The translations under genes and the position numbers were made by a program. Under the pieces are notes generated by a model that was given only the letters and a program-made list of their open reading frames with translations, searched no databases and was not told the origin of the DNA. A DNA stretch of 64,000 nucleotides from DASPWW01 sp963756745 (GTDB lineage Bacteria; Actinomycetota; Thermoleophilia; Solirubrobacterales; 70-9): NCBI GenBank assembly GCA_963756745.1, contig CAVWOU010000010.1, positions 1-64,000 on the forward strand, in the 5' to 3' direction. Below are positions 45,792-54,245 of this stretch, in pieces. Each line of letters starts with the position of its first letter. The first letter of the stretch is position 1.

Positions 45792-46553
45792 ATGCGCGGG
45801 ATCAGGGTTCGCAAGATCCGCAAGCGCTTCCGCAAGGTCGAGGCGCTCGACGGCGTAAGCCTCGACGTCGAGCCCGGCGAGGTGGTGGCGCTGCTCGGCC
45901 CCAACGGGGCCGGGAAGAGCACCCTGATCAGGATTCTCAGCACCACCGTCCTTCCGGACTCGGGGAGCGCTACGGTCGCCGGCCACGACGTCGTAAGCGA
46001 CGCGATGGCAGCTCGACGCTTCCTGGGGGTGATGATCGGCGATGAGCGATCTCACTACTGGCGCATCAGCGGGCGGCGAAACCTCGCCTTCTTCGGCGCC
46101 CTGTTCGGGCTATCCCGAAACGAGGCCGCGGTGCGCACCGAGCGGCTCCTCGAGGAGGTCGGTCTCTCCGATGCGGCCGACCGCCAGGTGCTCGGGTATT
46201 CCTCGGGGATGCGAGCGCGTCTCTCCCTCGCGCGTGCGCTGCTACCCGACCCGCCTCTGCTTCTCCTCGATGAGCCGACCCGGAACCTCGATCCGCTTGC
46301 GGCAGTCGCGTTTCGTGAGAGGGCGTCGCGGCTGATCACGGAGAGACGAACGGGGATCCTCTTCGCCACCCACGACCTCCACGAGGCGGTGGCCATATCG
46401 AACCGCATCGTCGTCCTCGCGGCGGGGCGGATCGTGCTCGAGGAGTCGGCAACCGACCTCGATGCCACGAGGCTGGAGGCGGCCTTCCTCGAGGCCGTCC
46501 AGTCTCGTGACGACGGCGAGATGGCGAAGGACGAGATGGTGGCGAGGGCTTGA
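45792..46553 (+). CDS. ABC transporter ATP-binding protein
   Basis: A 253-residue ATPase. Walker A is LLGPNGAGKSTL (about 36-47), the signature motif reads YSSGMRARLSLARAL, Walker B is LLLLDEP, and the switch His is in FATHDLHEAV. Its stop overlaps the TTG start of the permease gene, so the two form one exporter. Given its position beside the lasso cluster it could export the mature peptide, but a role in polysaccharide export is also possible. Confidence 0.95.
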   Translation: MRGIRVRKIRKRFRKVEALDGVSLDVEPGEVVALLGPNGAGKSTLIRILSTTVLPDSGSATVAGHDVVSDAMAARRFLGVMIGDERSHYWRISGRRNLAFFGALFGLSRNEAAVRTERLLEEVGLSDAADRQVLGYSSGMRARLSLARALLPDPPLLLLDEPTRNLDPLAAVAFRERASRLITERRTGILFATHDLHEAVAISNRIVVLAAGRIVLEESATDLDATRLEAAFLEAVQSRDDGEMAKDEMVARA

Positions 46554-47356
46554 ACACGGTGAGCGTCGCCGCCGCGTTCCTTCGCCGGGACTTCCGCATC
46601 AACATCTCCTACCGGGCGAGCTTCGCGCTCCAGTCGCTCGCGATCCTCTTTCAGCTCGCCCTATTCTTCTACCTCAGCCGGGTGGTTGACCAGTCGGTGA
46701 TCGAGCGCCAGGGCCTCAGCGGCGGGTACTTCGGTTACGCGGCCGTGGGGCTTGCGCTGCTCACGATCGTGCAGGTGAGCATGGGATCGTTCTCCTTCAA
46801 GCTCCGCGAGGAGCAGACGACGGGGACTTTCGAGGCCCTGATGACCACGCCCACGAGCCCCTGGCTGATCGTGCTTTGCAGCGCCGGATACGAACTGATC
46901 CGGGCGACCGTTGCCGGGCTGCTGCTGATCGGGGCGGCGGTCGTGCTCTTCGGGCTGCGCCTATCCGTCGATCCCGTGTCGATGGCCACCGCGGCGGCGG
47001 CGCTACTCGGCTGCCTGGGCTTGTTCGCCTCGCTGGGGGTCGCCGTCGCCGCGGCCGTGGTCGTCATCAAGCGCGCCACCGCGCTGCTGTCGTTCGTGAT
47101 CACGACGCTCGCGCTTCTGGGGGGCGTCTACTTCCCGATCGAGGTCCTGCCCGAGCCGATCGAGAAGGTGGCCAGCGCACTGCCGTTCACGTGGGGGGTC
47201 GACGTGTTCAGGGCGTCCCTGCTCGGAGGAGAGGTGGATCCTGCGCAGCTCGCGGGACTGCTCGGCTCGGCCGCGCTCCTCCTGCCCGTCGCTCTGCTCG
47301 GGTTCATGGCGGCAGTGAGGCGGGCTAGGCAGACCGGGACGCTTGCCCAGTACTGA
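46550..47356 (+). CDS. ABC-2 type transporter permease
   Basis: A 268-residue membrane protein with six helices, typical of ABC-2 export permeases (VAAAFLRRDFRINISYRASF at the start; LGGVYFPIEVLPEPIEKVAS, PFTWGVDVFRASLLGGE near the end). TTG 46550 overlaps the ATPase stop; GTG 46559 is an alternative. A half-length relative survives in the decayed island at 38424-38840. Confidence 0.93.
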   Translation: MNTVSVAAAFLRRDFRINISYRASFALQSLAILFQLALFFYLSRVVDQSVIERQGLSGGYFGYAAVGLALLTIVQVSMGSFSFKLREEQTTGTFEALMTTPTSPWLIVLCSAGYELIRATVAGLLLIGAAVVLFGLRLSVDPVSMATAAAALLGCLGLFASLGVAVAAAVVVIKRATALLSFVITTLALLGGVYFPIEVLPEPIEKVASALPFTWGVDVFRASLLGGEVDPAQLAGLLGSAALLLPVALLGFMAAVRRARQTGTLAQY

Positions 47357-48873
47357 CTCGGCGATCTCGATCCGCCCGCCGGCCGAGATCACCCGCGGAT
47401 GCTTGGGCGGACGCGCGGGGTTCGACGAGCTCGGAGCGAGTGTCCGACTTGAACTTCCCGACGAAGGCGGTCCGTGGAGAGTCGCCCTCGACCCGCGTGA
47501 CCCGGCGCTGCAGGGTCGAGTCGAGCCGAAACAGCACCGCGTCCCCGCGCGCGCTATCGACCGCCCGGTGCAGGACCTGACGGGAGTAGCGATCGCGAAT
47601 CTCGAGCACCCCACCGGAGTAAGGGGCGCTGCTCAGGTCGATGCTCATTCCCACCCGGTCGTTGCCGAAGATCTCGCCATGCCAGGGCTCGCCGTGCGTG
47701 GCGCCGCGCACCATCCGCCGCAGGCGTCCGTCGAAGCGACCGATCCAGCCGCAGCCGGTGATCGCGCGCGCCAGCTCGAAGATCTCGAGATCGTTGAGGA
47801 GAAAGAGCAGCAACGAGGGGGCCTTGCCCTGCGCCATGCAGAGGTCGTAGCTGGTGCCCGCAGTGTTCGGGCACCGAGAACTCACCTTCTTCCACGTAGC
47901 GGTCGATCCGATCGAGGATCGGGTCGCTCAGGAGCTGTGGCAGCCGAACGCAGTGATCCCGCTCGAAGGCGGCACGCAGGGCGCGTCGATGGGAGGCGGA
48001 GTCCGCCGAGACGAGCGTCGAGCCATGGGAGGAGCCGCTCGAGGGAACGATCTGAATCGTCGCTTCCCGGGCACCGTTGCCGTTGGAGACGGTGTCCGCG
48101 CCACTCGAGGCGTCGCTGTTCAGGAAGCGCTCCGGGAGCAGCCGCCTGGACGCCCCGCGGCGCGGGGGCGCCGAAGGCCGCTCGCTCGACCCCGCGCTAC
48201 CCAGCGGCTCGATCTCATACATAGCGAGGTCGGTGGTCGTGCTCCGCGACAGACCCATCCGGCGCCCGTATCGGACCAGCGCCGCGCGGCCGGTGCGTTC
48301 CAGGCGCCCGCCTTCCACGGGCCCGAAGTAGATGATCCGCACCCGTCGAGGAGCACGATCGACCGACGCGAGCAGGTTCGCGATGACTGCGTCGAAGACC
48401 TCCCCCCGGAACGGATCCGCCATGTACACGACCGTCACGTCGTCGGGAATCACGTACTCCATCGCGTCCCCGGTGTGGATCTCGACCTCCTTGCAGCGCA
48501 ACCGCTTGCGGCCGCGAGCGACCGTCTCTCTCGCCACCGCGGTCAACTGCGGCACGACGTCGAGCCCGATCACCCGGCGGAAGTCGTAGCGGGCGGCCGC
48601 CTCCACCACGACGACTCCCATGCCACACCCGATCTCGAGGAAGACGTCGTCGTGGTCTACCTCCCGCCGGCGGAGGATGCGTCTCAGCACCCCCCACGGT
48701 GACGGCACGTGCTCGTATACGCGGTTAGGAGCGGTGTATCCGATCTCGCGCAGGTCGACGTATTGCAGCGCTCCTGGGCGCATCCGGTAGCGGCGCTCGA
48801 GGAGAAGCCTTTGCAGCCGGCGGGCCACCTTGCCCGGGCGTCGCCATCCCCTCAATCCCTCTCTCGACTGCAT
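47325..48873 (-). CDS. methyltransferase joined to a 2OG-Fe(II) oxygenase-like domain (frameshifted)
   Basis: From ATG 48873 a SAM methyltransferase domain (about 1-225) has motif I FLEIGCGMGVVVVEAAARYD and VIGLDVVPQLTAVARETVAR. No stop follows: the frame runs through a Ser-rich linker (about 225-270) into an oxygenase start (HRRALRAAFERDHCVRLPQL). Near 47880 a shift leads to GTSYDLCMAQGKAPSLLLFL and GEPWHGEIFGNDRVGMSIDL, the H-x-E part of the iron site, then YSGGVLEIRD. Where the distal His is expected the text reads LQRRVTRVEG. It converges on the permease gene. It could tailor the peptide from the lasso cluster; whether it is one chain needs the frame checked. Confidence 0.68.
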
Positions 48874-48890
48874 CGGCGGGAATATAGTCC

Positions 48891-48905
48891 CGGATCCTCG
48901 ATCCG
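48891..48905. promoter_or_regulatory. inverted repeat in the divergent promoter region of the B2 gene
   Basis: CGGATCCTCGATCCG has 6-bp arms around 3 bases. It lies in the 67 bp between the start of the methyltransferase-oxygenase gene and the B2 start, beside TATAGT at 48883-48888. It may be an operator or the stem of a 5' leader. Confidence 0.4.
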
Positions 48906-48940
48906 GACCCGGTCGCGCTCCTCGCCTACACTGGTCGCCC

Positions 48941-49444
48941 GTGCGCCGCTTTGATCCTGCAAACCTGCGCGCCGCGTGGTGGGCGATCAGGACGGCAAGA
49001 CGCACGCGCCGCGTGCTTACCGCCAGGGGTCTCGATGCCGCGCTTTCCCCCCCGCCCCCGCCGCCGCTTCCGGTCGAGGCCGAGCGGGGGGTGCGGGGAG
49101 CGCTCCGGCGCTGGCACGAGAGCTGCCTCGTCAACTCGATCGTGCTCCAAGCTTGGGAGGCGGCGCACGGCCGGAGGCGGGAGCTCGTGGTGGGAGTGAC
49201 CGGGTCCGACCGCTTTCACGCGCACGCCTGGCTTCAGGGCGATCCCGTACCGCCGGCCGATGATCCGGAGACTGACCCCTCCGTGCTGCCCACGAGCAGC
49301 GGCAACGGCTCCACCGAGGCGGCGGACGTGGCGAGCCGGAGGGGGCGTGACGACGCGGACCGCGACGGGCCGGCACCGTTCAACGAGCTCCTGCGCCGTC
49401 CCGCCCCCCACTATCCGGGGACCGATCGACCTCGAATCCGTTGA
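48941..49444 (+). CDS. lasso peptide biosynthesis B2 protein (leader protease)
   Basis: A 167-residue transglutaminase-like Cys protease that removes the leader peptide. The N-terminal Arg-rich part (RRFDPANLRAAWWAIRTARR) is followed by a Pro run and PVEAERG. The catalytic Cys62 is in RWHESCLVNSIVLQAW, the His in DRFHAHAWLQGD at 95, and the Asp at 101. The C-terminal tail of 60 residues is longer than usual and polar. GTG 48941 is the start; no ATG is available in this frame near the domain start. The kinase gene overlaps its stop. A decayed copy lies at 38000-38347. Confidence 0.92.
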   Translation: MRRFDPANLRAAWWAIRTARRTRRVLTARGLDAALSPPPPPPLPVEAERGVRGALRRWHESCLVNSIVLQAWEAAHGRRRELVVGVTGSDRFHAHAWLQGDPVPPADDPETDPSVLPTSSGNGSTEAADVASRRGRDDADRDGPAPFNELLRRPAPHYPGTDRPRIR

Positions 49445-50463
49445 GCGGCGGCTCATCGAAGCACTACCGGATCCACGGTCTCCTCGTGGAGTCGCAGATC
49501 CCCTTGCAGGCTCGCGAGGTGAGCCCGGAGCAGTTGGACGCTCAGAGCCCGGTACCGGACTACCGGGTCCTGGAGGGAGAGCTCCGCGACTGCCCCCACT
49601 CGCCGCCCCGGGGCCGGATTCTCGCCGAGCTCAGCGACGATAGGTTTGGGTACTGGGCGGTCGAGACCCGGCGTGATCCCGTTCTTTGGATGCTTCGCTA
49701 CGCGGGGATCTGCGATGTGACGCTCGACCGCGAGCGGAAGACGATCATCGTGCACCGCTCTCCCCACGCCGATCCTGGGCTGATCTCGATCTTCCTCGGG
49801 GGAAGCGTGCTCGCCCACGTGCTGACCGCGGAGGGCCTGCTGGTCCTGCACGCCAGCGCGGTCGAGATGGAAGGTCGAGCGATCGCGATCCTCGGACCCT
49901 CGGGGACGGGCAAGTCGACGATCGCCGCGCTGCTCTGCGCGGCGGGGGCACGTCTGGTGGCCGACGACGTGCTCCGGGTGGACGCGACCGATTCCGGGCC
50001 GGTGTGCTTTCCCGGTACCCGCGGGCTCCGTCTGAGGCCGGCCGCCTCGAGTCTCGGTGGCGGGATCGAGGGAGCGACTGTCAGAAAGACCACGGACGGG
50101 CGGATCGCGGTGATCCCTGCCCGCCTCGCGGACACGCCGCTGACGCTCGCAGGCGCGCTGGTCCCTGAGCCTTCCCGGGAGGCCGCGCGCCTCGAGGTGC
50201 GGCGATTCGGTGCGATGGAGGGGCTGCAGGAGCTCCTGCGCCATCCACGGCTCACGATGTGGCGAGCCCCGGAGCCGATCGGGAAGCTGTTCGAGCTCAC
50301 TGCCGAGATCGCCGAGTCGCTTCCGCTCTATCGGGCCCGGATCCCGTGGGGCCCGCCGTTTCCCGCCGGCCTCGCGGAGGAGCTCCTGGCAACGGTTGTC
50401 CGCGGCGCCGCATCCCGGCAGTCGGACCGGGATCCAGGCGCGCTCTCGGCGAAGGAGCGCTGA
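49441..50463 (+). CDS. HPr-kinase-like peptide kinase
   Basis: A 340-residue protein with an HprK-related C-terminal kinase fold. Walker A is ILGPSGTGKSTIAALLCAAG (about 150-169), preceded by VLHASAVE; the metal/Walker B-like motif is VADDVLRVD. The N-terminal 130 residues match those of HPr-kinase-like proteins in RiPP loci. Related lasso-cluster kinases are known to phosphorylate a Ser in the precursor C-terminus. The TTG at 49441 overlaps the B2 stop by 4 bp, so translation is coupled. Ser residues at core positions 3, 10, 13 and 15 are possible targets. Confidence 0.88.
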   Translation: MSGGSSKHYRIHGLLVESQIPLQAREVSPEQLDAQSPVPDYRVLEGELRDCPHSPPRGRILAELSDDRFGYWAVETRRDPVLWMLRYAGICDVTLDRERKTIIVHRSPHADPGLISIFLGGSVLAHVLTAEGLLVLHASAVEMEGRAIAILGPSGTGKSTIAALLCAAGARLVADDVLRVDATDSGPVCFPGTRGLRLRPAASSLGGGIEGATVRKTTDGRIAVIPARLADTPLTLAGALVPEPSREAARLEVRRFGAMEGLQELLRHPRLTMWRAPEPIGKLFELTAEIAESLPLYRARIPWGPPFPAGLAEELLATVVRGAASRQSDRDPGALSAKER

Positions 50464-50474
50464 GGGGTCGCTCG

Positions 50475-52205
50475 ATGCTCCGCCCGATGGCGAACGTCTT
50501 CGCCGTGTCCGATCCCGACCCCGGTTTCCTCGACCCGATGGAGGAGCGCCTCGCTTCGAGCGGGGAGTTCGAGCTCGTGTGGCGGCCGGCTCCCGGATGG
50601 GTCGTGGCCCAGGCCCAGCTTCCCGACTCGGCCCCCGATCCAGACGCCGCGCGTGCCCGCGGCCTCGCCTTCGTGGAGGGACGGGATCGTCTCGAGCGCG
50701 GCCGTGATCTCGATTGGCTCGACCGCGTGGCGGAGCTTTGCGATCGGGCTCCGCACCGGCTCGCCGAGCTTCCGGGCGACTTCGCGTTCGTGCGCTTCCG
50801 GCCCGATGGGACGGCTCTGGCCGTCCGCTCCTGCGCGGGCCTCGTGCCCCTCTACCTGCATCGCAGGGATGGCGGGGGCTTCGCCCTCGGCACATTGCTC
50901 AACTACTTCCCCCGCCTGCTGCCCGCCCGCTTCCTGCCCGATCCACTGATAAACGCCAGCTGGGACCGTACCCCGCTGATCTTCATCGAGGGGCGCACGT
51001 TCGTTGACGGAATCTCAATTCTCCCCCGAGGAAGCCATACCGAGCTACGCCCCAACCGATCACCACGTACCGGTAGCTACTGGGATCCCCGTCCGGCCGC
51101 CGGTGCCAAGCCCGAGGCAAGCCCCGAGCATCCCCGTGAGCTGCGCAGGCTCCTGCTTGAGTCGCTTTCGCGCAACCTCGACCCCCAGGGACGCAATCTG
51201 CTGATGTTGAGCGGGGGGGTCGACTCATCGTCGTTGGGGGCACTCGCCGCGGGCACCGTCGGCGTCGGCCTCTCGTCGTGGTCGATGCTGCCGGCATCGG
51301 AGCCCGGACTCTCCCACGAGCTCTCGTACATCGATCCGCTCACCTCCGCATTCGGGATCCAGCCCGCCCACAAGCGCAAGCTGAGCGAAGAGGCTCATCG
51401 CCGGTGGATCAAACGGGCTCCCGGGCTCCCCTTCCAGGTTCTCCACCCCGCTCTCTGCGACCTGCCGGATGTCTGTGCCGAGCAGGAGGTGCGTGTCGTG
51501 ATGTCCGGCATGTTCGCCGACGAGGTCTGCGGCGAGCGGCAACGGATCAACGACTGGGTTCTTCACACCACGCTGCGGTCGCTTCTGTTCGACCGTCCGT
51601 TGCCGTGGGGACGCACCGACTACCTGAGATGGGCACGTCGGAGGCTTCAGGAGGCGATCGGCCGCCCACGCATCCCGGCGATGGCCCTGCCCGAGTGGGC
51701 CCGCCCAGACGTCAAGGCCGCGTATCGCGACTGGGTCCGGAGCCATAGGTCCTCCCTGGCGCGTGACCACCGGCCGCTGAGGGAGCTCGCCGCCCGTGCT
51801 TCCGCAGATGCTTGGGTGGCGATGTACTGGGAGGGTACCGCCGCCCTCGGCGTGCGGCCCTTGCTGCCGTTCTTCAACCGGGAGGTGCTGGAGCTCGCGT
51901 TCCAATGCCATCCCAGCGAACTTCTCGGCCCCGGTCCCAAGCAGCTCCTGCGGAGGGCTCTGCGCGACGACGTGCCAGCGAGAAACCTGCAGCGGCCGGG
52001 CCGAGACCAGTGGGGCGGACACTTCGTCGACGGACGCTGGATCATGGACGGAGCGCTCCCTGCCGCTGCCGGACGGCTTGTACGATCGGACTGGATGCCG
52101 CTCCCGCCCGGCGAGCTCCCGTGGAACGACGGAAAGCTGCTCGTGTACGCGACCAGGATTGCCGAGTACCTCGAGCGCCAGGCCTCGCCAAATCCAGGGA
52201 ACTAG
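50475..52205 (+). CDS. lasso peptide cyclase, asparagine-synthetase-like (C protein)
   Basis: A 576-residue ATP-dependent macrolactam synthetase. The N-terminal half is a class II glutaminase fold without the N-terminal Cys (starts MLRPMANVF), so it has no amidotransferase activity. The ATP-binding loop is MLSGGVDSSSLGAL at 244-257, with GMFADEVCGE further on. These are hallmarks of lasso C proteins, which adenylate an Asp or Glu side chain and close the ring on the N-terminal amine. ATG 50475 is 12 bp after the kinase stop; ATG 50487 is an alternative. Precursor gene follows. Confidence 0.92.
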   Translation: MLRPMANVFAVSDPDPGFLDPMEERLASSGEFELVWRPAPGWVVAQAQLPDSAPDPDAARARGLAFVEGRDRLERGRDLDWLDRVAELCDRAPHRLAELPGDFAFVRFRPDGTALAVRSCAGLVPLYLHRRDGGGFALGTLLNYFPRLLPARFLPDPLINASWDRTPLIFIEGRTFVDGISILPRGSHTELRPNRSPRTGSYWDPRPAAGAKPEASPEHPRELRRLLLESLSRNLDPQGRNLLMLSGGVDSSSLGALAAGTVGVGLSSWSMLPASEPGLSHELSYIDPLTSAFGIQPAHKRKLSEEAHRRWIKRAPGLPFQVLHPALCDLPDVCAEQEVRVVMSGMFADEVCGERQRINDWVLHTTLRSLLFDRPLPWGRTDYLRWARRRLQEAIGRPRIPAMALPEWARPDVKAAYRDWVRSHRSSLARDHRPLRELAARASADAWVAMYWEGTAALGVRPLLPFFNREVLELAFQCHPSELLGPGPKQLLRRALRDDVPARNLQRPGRDQWGGHFVDGRWIMDGALPAAAGRLVRSDWMPLPPGELPWNDGKLLVYATRIAEYLERQASPNPGN

Positions 52206-52249
52206 ATGCAATCCCTGAGCACGGACGGCTCACGCGATGCGGATGCCAT

Positions 52250-52277
52250 TTGACAATTGTCCGATCAGATATATAGG
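52250..52277 (+). promoter_or_regulatory. strong promoter of the lasso precursor gene, with palindrome over the -35
   Basis: A perfect TTGACA (52250-52255) and TATAGG (52272-52277) with 16-bp spacing stand 37 bp upstream of the precursor start. GACAATTGTC (52252-52261) is a perfect palindrome that overlaps the -35 and could be a repressor site. It is the best consensus promoter seen in the window, in keeping with a precursor needed in excess over its enzymes. Confidence 0.65.
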
Positions 52278-52313
52278 CTGCATGCGACGAAGGGTCCAAC
52301 ACAGGAGGTTCGG

Positions 52314-52433
52314 ATGAGTTCGGATTACGAGTCGCCGCAGATCATTGATCTGGGCGCGTTCGAGGATTTGACCCAGAAGGACAGCGGACATGCCAACGAC
52401 GGCTCCGAGGGGAGCGGCTCCGGCGGCCTCTAG
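52314..52433 (+). CDS. lasso peptide precursor (39 residues)
   Basis: ATG 52314 follows AGGAGG (52303-52308) at ideal spacing. The leader YESPQIIDLGAFEDLTQ matches the lasso pattern Y-x2-P-x-[LI]-x3-G-x5-T-x exactly: Tyr5, Pro8, Ile10, Gly14, Thr20. Cleavage one residue after the Thr gives the core KDSGHANDGSEGSGSGGL. Asp at core position 8 could close an 8-residue macrolactam with the Lys1 amine. The core is unusual: Lys at position 1, Gly/Ser-rich, and no Trp, Tyr, Phe or Arg to lock a threaded tail. It is shorter than most gene finders report and is the key gene of the cluster. Confidence 0.85.
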   Translation: MSSDYESPQIIDLGAFEDLTQKDSGHANDGSEGSGSGGL

Positions 52434-52474
52434 GGTCAAGCGGTAGAGACAGTCCCAAGGGACAGACGGGGAGG

Positions 52475-52496
52475 GCGGATGCTGTAGGGCATCCGC
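52475..52496 (+). terminator. hairpin between precursor and B1 genes (attenuator)
   Basis: GCGGATGC and GCATCCGC form a perfect 8-bp stem around a 6-base loop, followed by TTTC. It lies 42 bp after the precursor stop. A partial terminator here would give many precursor transcripts and few of the downstream B1 gene, an arrangement known from other lasso operons. Confidence 0.65.
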
Positions 52497-52545
52497 TTTC
52501 TCGTGGCGATTTCTTCCTCTGCCAGTTTGGGGGCGCGAGATTCGT

Positions 52546-52815
52546 TTGCAGCTACGGGACACCGATCTTGAGTGGCGGGAGGTCGAGGGAGAGCTCGTAG
52601 CCCTCGACCTACGCGAGTCTCGCTACCTGGCGGTCAACCGCACGGGCCAGGCCTTGTGGGCAGCGCTCGCGGACGGCGCAACGCGGGACGAGCTGATCGA
52701 GCGGCTGGTCGAGGCGTTCGGTATCGATCGCGCGCGGGCCGCCGCTGACGTCGATGCCTTCACGGCCGAGTTGGAGTCTCGTGACCTGCTCGTGCGGGAG
52801 CGTTCCGATGGGTAA
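52546..52815 (+). CDS. PqqD-like lasso B1 protein (leader-binding RRE)
   Basis: An 89-residue RiPP recognition element. Typical pattern: DLEWREVEGELVALDLRESR, YLAVNRTGQALWAALADGAT, then LIERLVEAFGID and a helix ending LESRDLLV. It binds the precursor leader and delivers it to B2 and the cyclase. The start is the TTG at 52546, with no clear ribosome binding site close by, so translation may be weak. The PaaK-like gene follows after 32 bp. Confidence 0.9.
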   Translation: MQLRDTDLEWREVEGELVALDLRESRYLAVNRTGQALWAALADGATRDELIERLVEAFGIDRARAAADVDAFTAELESRDLLVRERSDG

Positions 52816-52847
52816 GCGGCTGTAAGCGGTGTCACGGCGGCTCTCCG

Positions 52848-54245
52848 GTGGCTGACCTGAGTCGCTGGGGGGAGTCCCGGAACATCAATTTGGAGCGGCC
52901 ACGTCGTTTGGCATCGCTCGCGCGCAGAGCCATCACAGCAGGCCGGTTCACCGCGGTCGCGCCGCTGGAGTGGAGGCTCCCCTTCAGCTCGCCCGCGGCG
53001 ATCGAGCGCGCCCAGCGCCGCCAGCTCCGCGCCACGGTCGCCCACGCCTATGAGCACGTCCCCTATTACCGGGAAACGATGCCCAGGCTCGGGCTCGACC
53101 CTGGCAACTTCCAGACCGCGGGCGACCTGGCCAAGCTGCCGCTGATCGACCGCGAGCAGGTCCAGCGCGACCCGGAGTACTTCGTCTCCCGCGCCGAGCC
53201 GCTCGCCAGCTACAGCGAGCTTCACACCAGCGGGAGCACGGGCGAGCCGATGGCCATCTTTCGGCATGTACCGGGGATTTTTCAGCAAGCCCTCGGCTTT
53301 GAGCGCATGGAGCCGCTGCTCGCCCGGCTCGCGGGCAGGCGCTGGAGTCGTCGAGACGCGGTGATCGTCCCGCCAAGCGGTTCGAACAACGTGAACGGTG
53401 CCCCGCAGGTTCAGTGGCTCGGTCTCCACCTCCGATCGATCTGCCGCACGTTCTCGCTGTTTGACCCCCCGGCCGAGATCGCGCCGCGGATCGACGAGTT
53501 CCGCCCCCATCTCGTCAGGGGCTACGGGTCCTACATCGAGGAGCTGTATGCCCATCTGCTCTCGGAGGGTCGCTCGTTCCATCGGCCGAACGGGGTCGTC
53601 TATTCCGCCGATCCGATCTCGGAACCGGTTCGCCGGTTGATGCGGGAGGAGCTGGGGATCGCGGTACTGAGCGTCTACCAGGCGGTGGAGATGGGGAGGA
53701 TCGGGTGGGAGTGCGAGCGCCAATGCGGTCACCACCTGAACGTCGACCTATGCCCGATCCGGATTCTGGATTCCGACCGACGCGAGGTGCCGAGCGGCGA
53801 GAGCGGCCAGGTGGTCGGCTCGAACCTGGTCAACCGGGGCACCGTGTTGCTGAACTACATGCTCGGGGACCTGGCGAGCCGGCTCCCGGAACCGTGTGGA
53901 TGCGGCCGCTCCTTGCCGCTGCTCTCGCACGTCCAGGGCCGCACCACCGAGTGGCTGCGGTTGGCCTCCGGTGCCCCGATCCACCCCCAGACCATGCGAG
54001 GGATCCTGCGCGACGTGGAGGGAGTCCGCCGTTACCAGCTTGTCCAGGAGCGCCCCGGTCAGGTGCGGGTCGTGGCCGTGACGACTCCCGAGGCGGATCG
54101 CAAAGAGATCCGCTCACAGGTCGCCCGCGCGGCGCGTCGGCTCCCCCACCCGATCGACGCCGAAGTTGAGTTCTCCGTGACCCTGCCGAGGACCGAGGGC
54201 GGCAAGGTCCGCGGCATTCTCCGGCACGAGGTGAGTCTCGAGTGA
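52848..54245 (+). CDS. PaaK/CapK-like adenylate-forming enzyme
   Basis: A 465-residue ligase of the phenylacetate-CoA ligase/CapK type. The ATP loop is TSGSTGEPM (127-135), followed by VRGYGSYIEELY, YQAVEMGRIG, the YMLGD region and the C-terminal catalytic Lys in EGGKVRG. A Cys cluster (CERQCGHH, CGCG) could bind zinc. Such enzymes adenylate a carboxylic acid; CapK relatives occur in polysaccharide loci. In this cluster it could attach an acyl group to a peptide or sugar. GTG 52848 is the start. It overlaps the next gene by 4 bp. The last 60 residues recur as a relic at 45.5 kb. Confidence 0.87.
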   Translation: MADLSRWGESRNINLERPRRLASLARRAITAGRFTAVAPLEWRLPFSSPAAIERAQRRQLRATVAHAYEHVPYYRETMPRLGLDPGNFQTAGDLAKLPLIDREQVQRDPEYFVSRAEPLASYSELHTSGSTGEPMAIFRHVPGIFQQALGFERMEPLLARLAGRRWSRRDAVIVPPSGSNNVNGAPQVQWLGLHLRSICRTFSLFDPPAEIAPRIDEFRPHLVRGYGSYIEELYAHLLSEGRSFHRPNGVVYSADPISEPVRRLMREELGIAVLSVYQAVEMGRIGWECERQCGHHLNVDLCPIRILDSDRREVPSGESGQVVGSNLVNRGTVLLNYMLGDLASRLPEPCGCGRSLPLLSHVQGRTTEWLRLASGAPIHPQTMRGILRDVEGVRRYQLVQERPGQVRVVAVTTPEADRKEIRSQVARAARRLPHPIDAEVEFSVTLPRTEGGKVRGILRHEVSLE

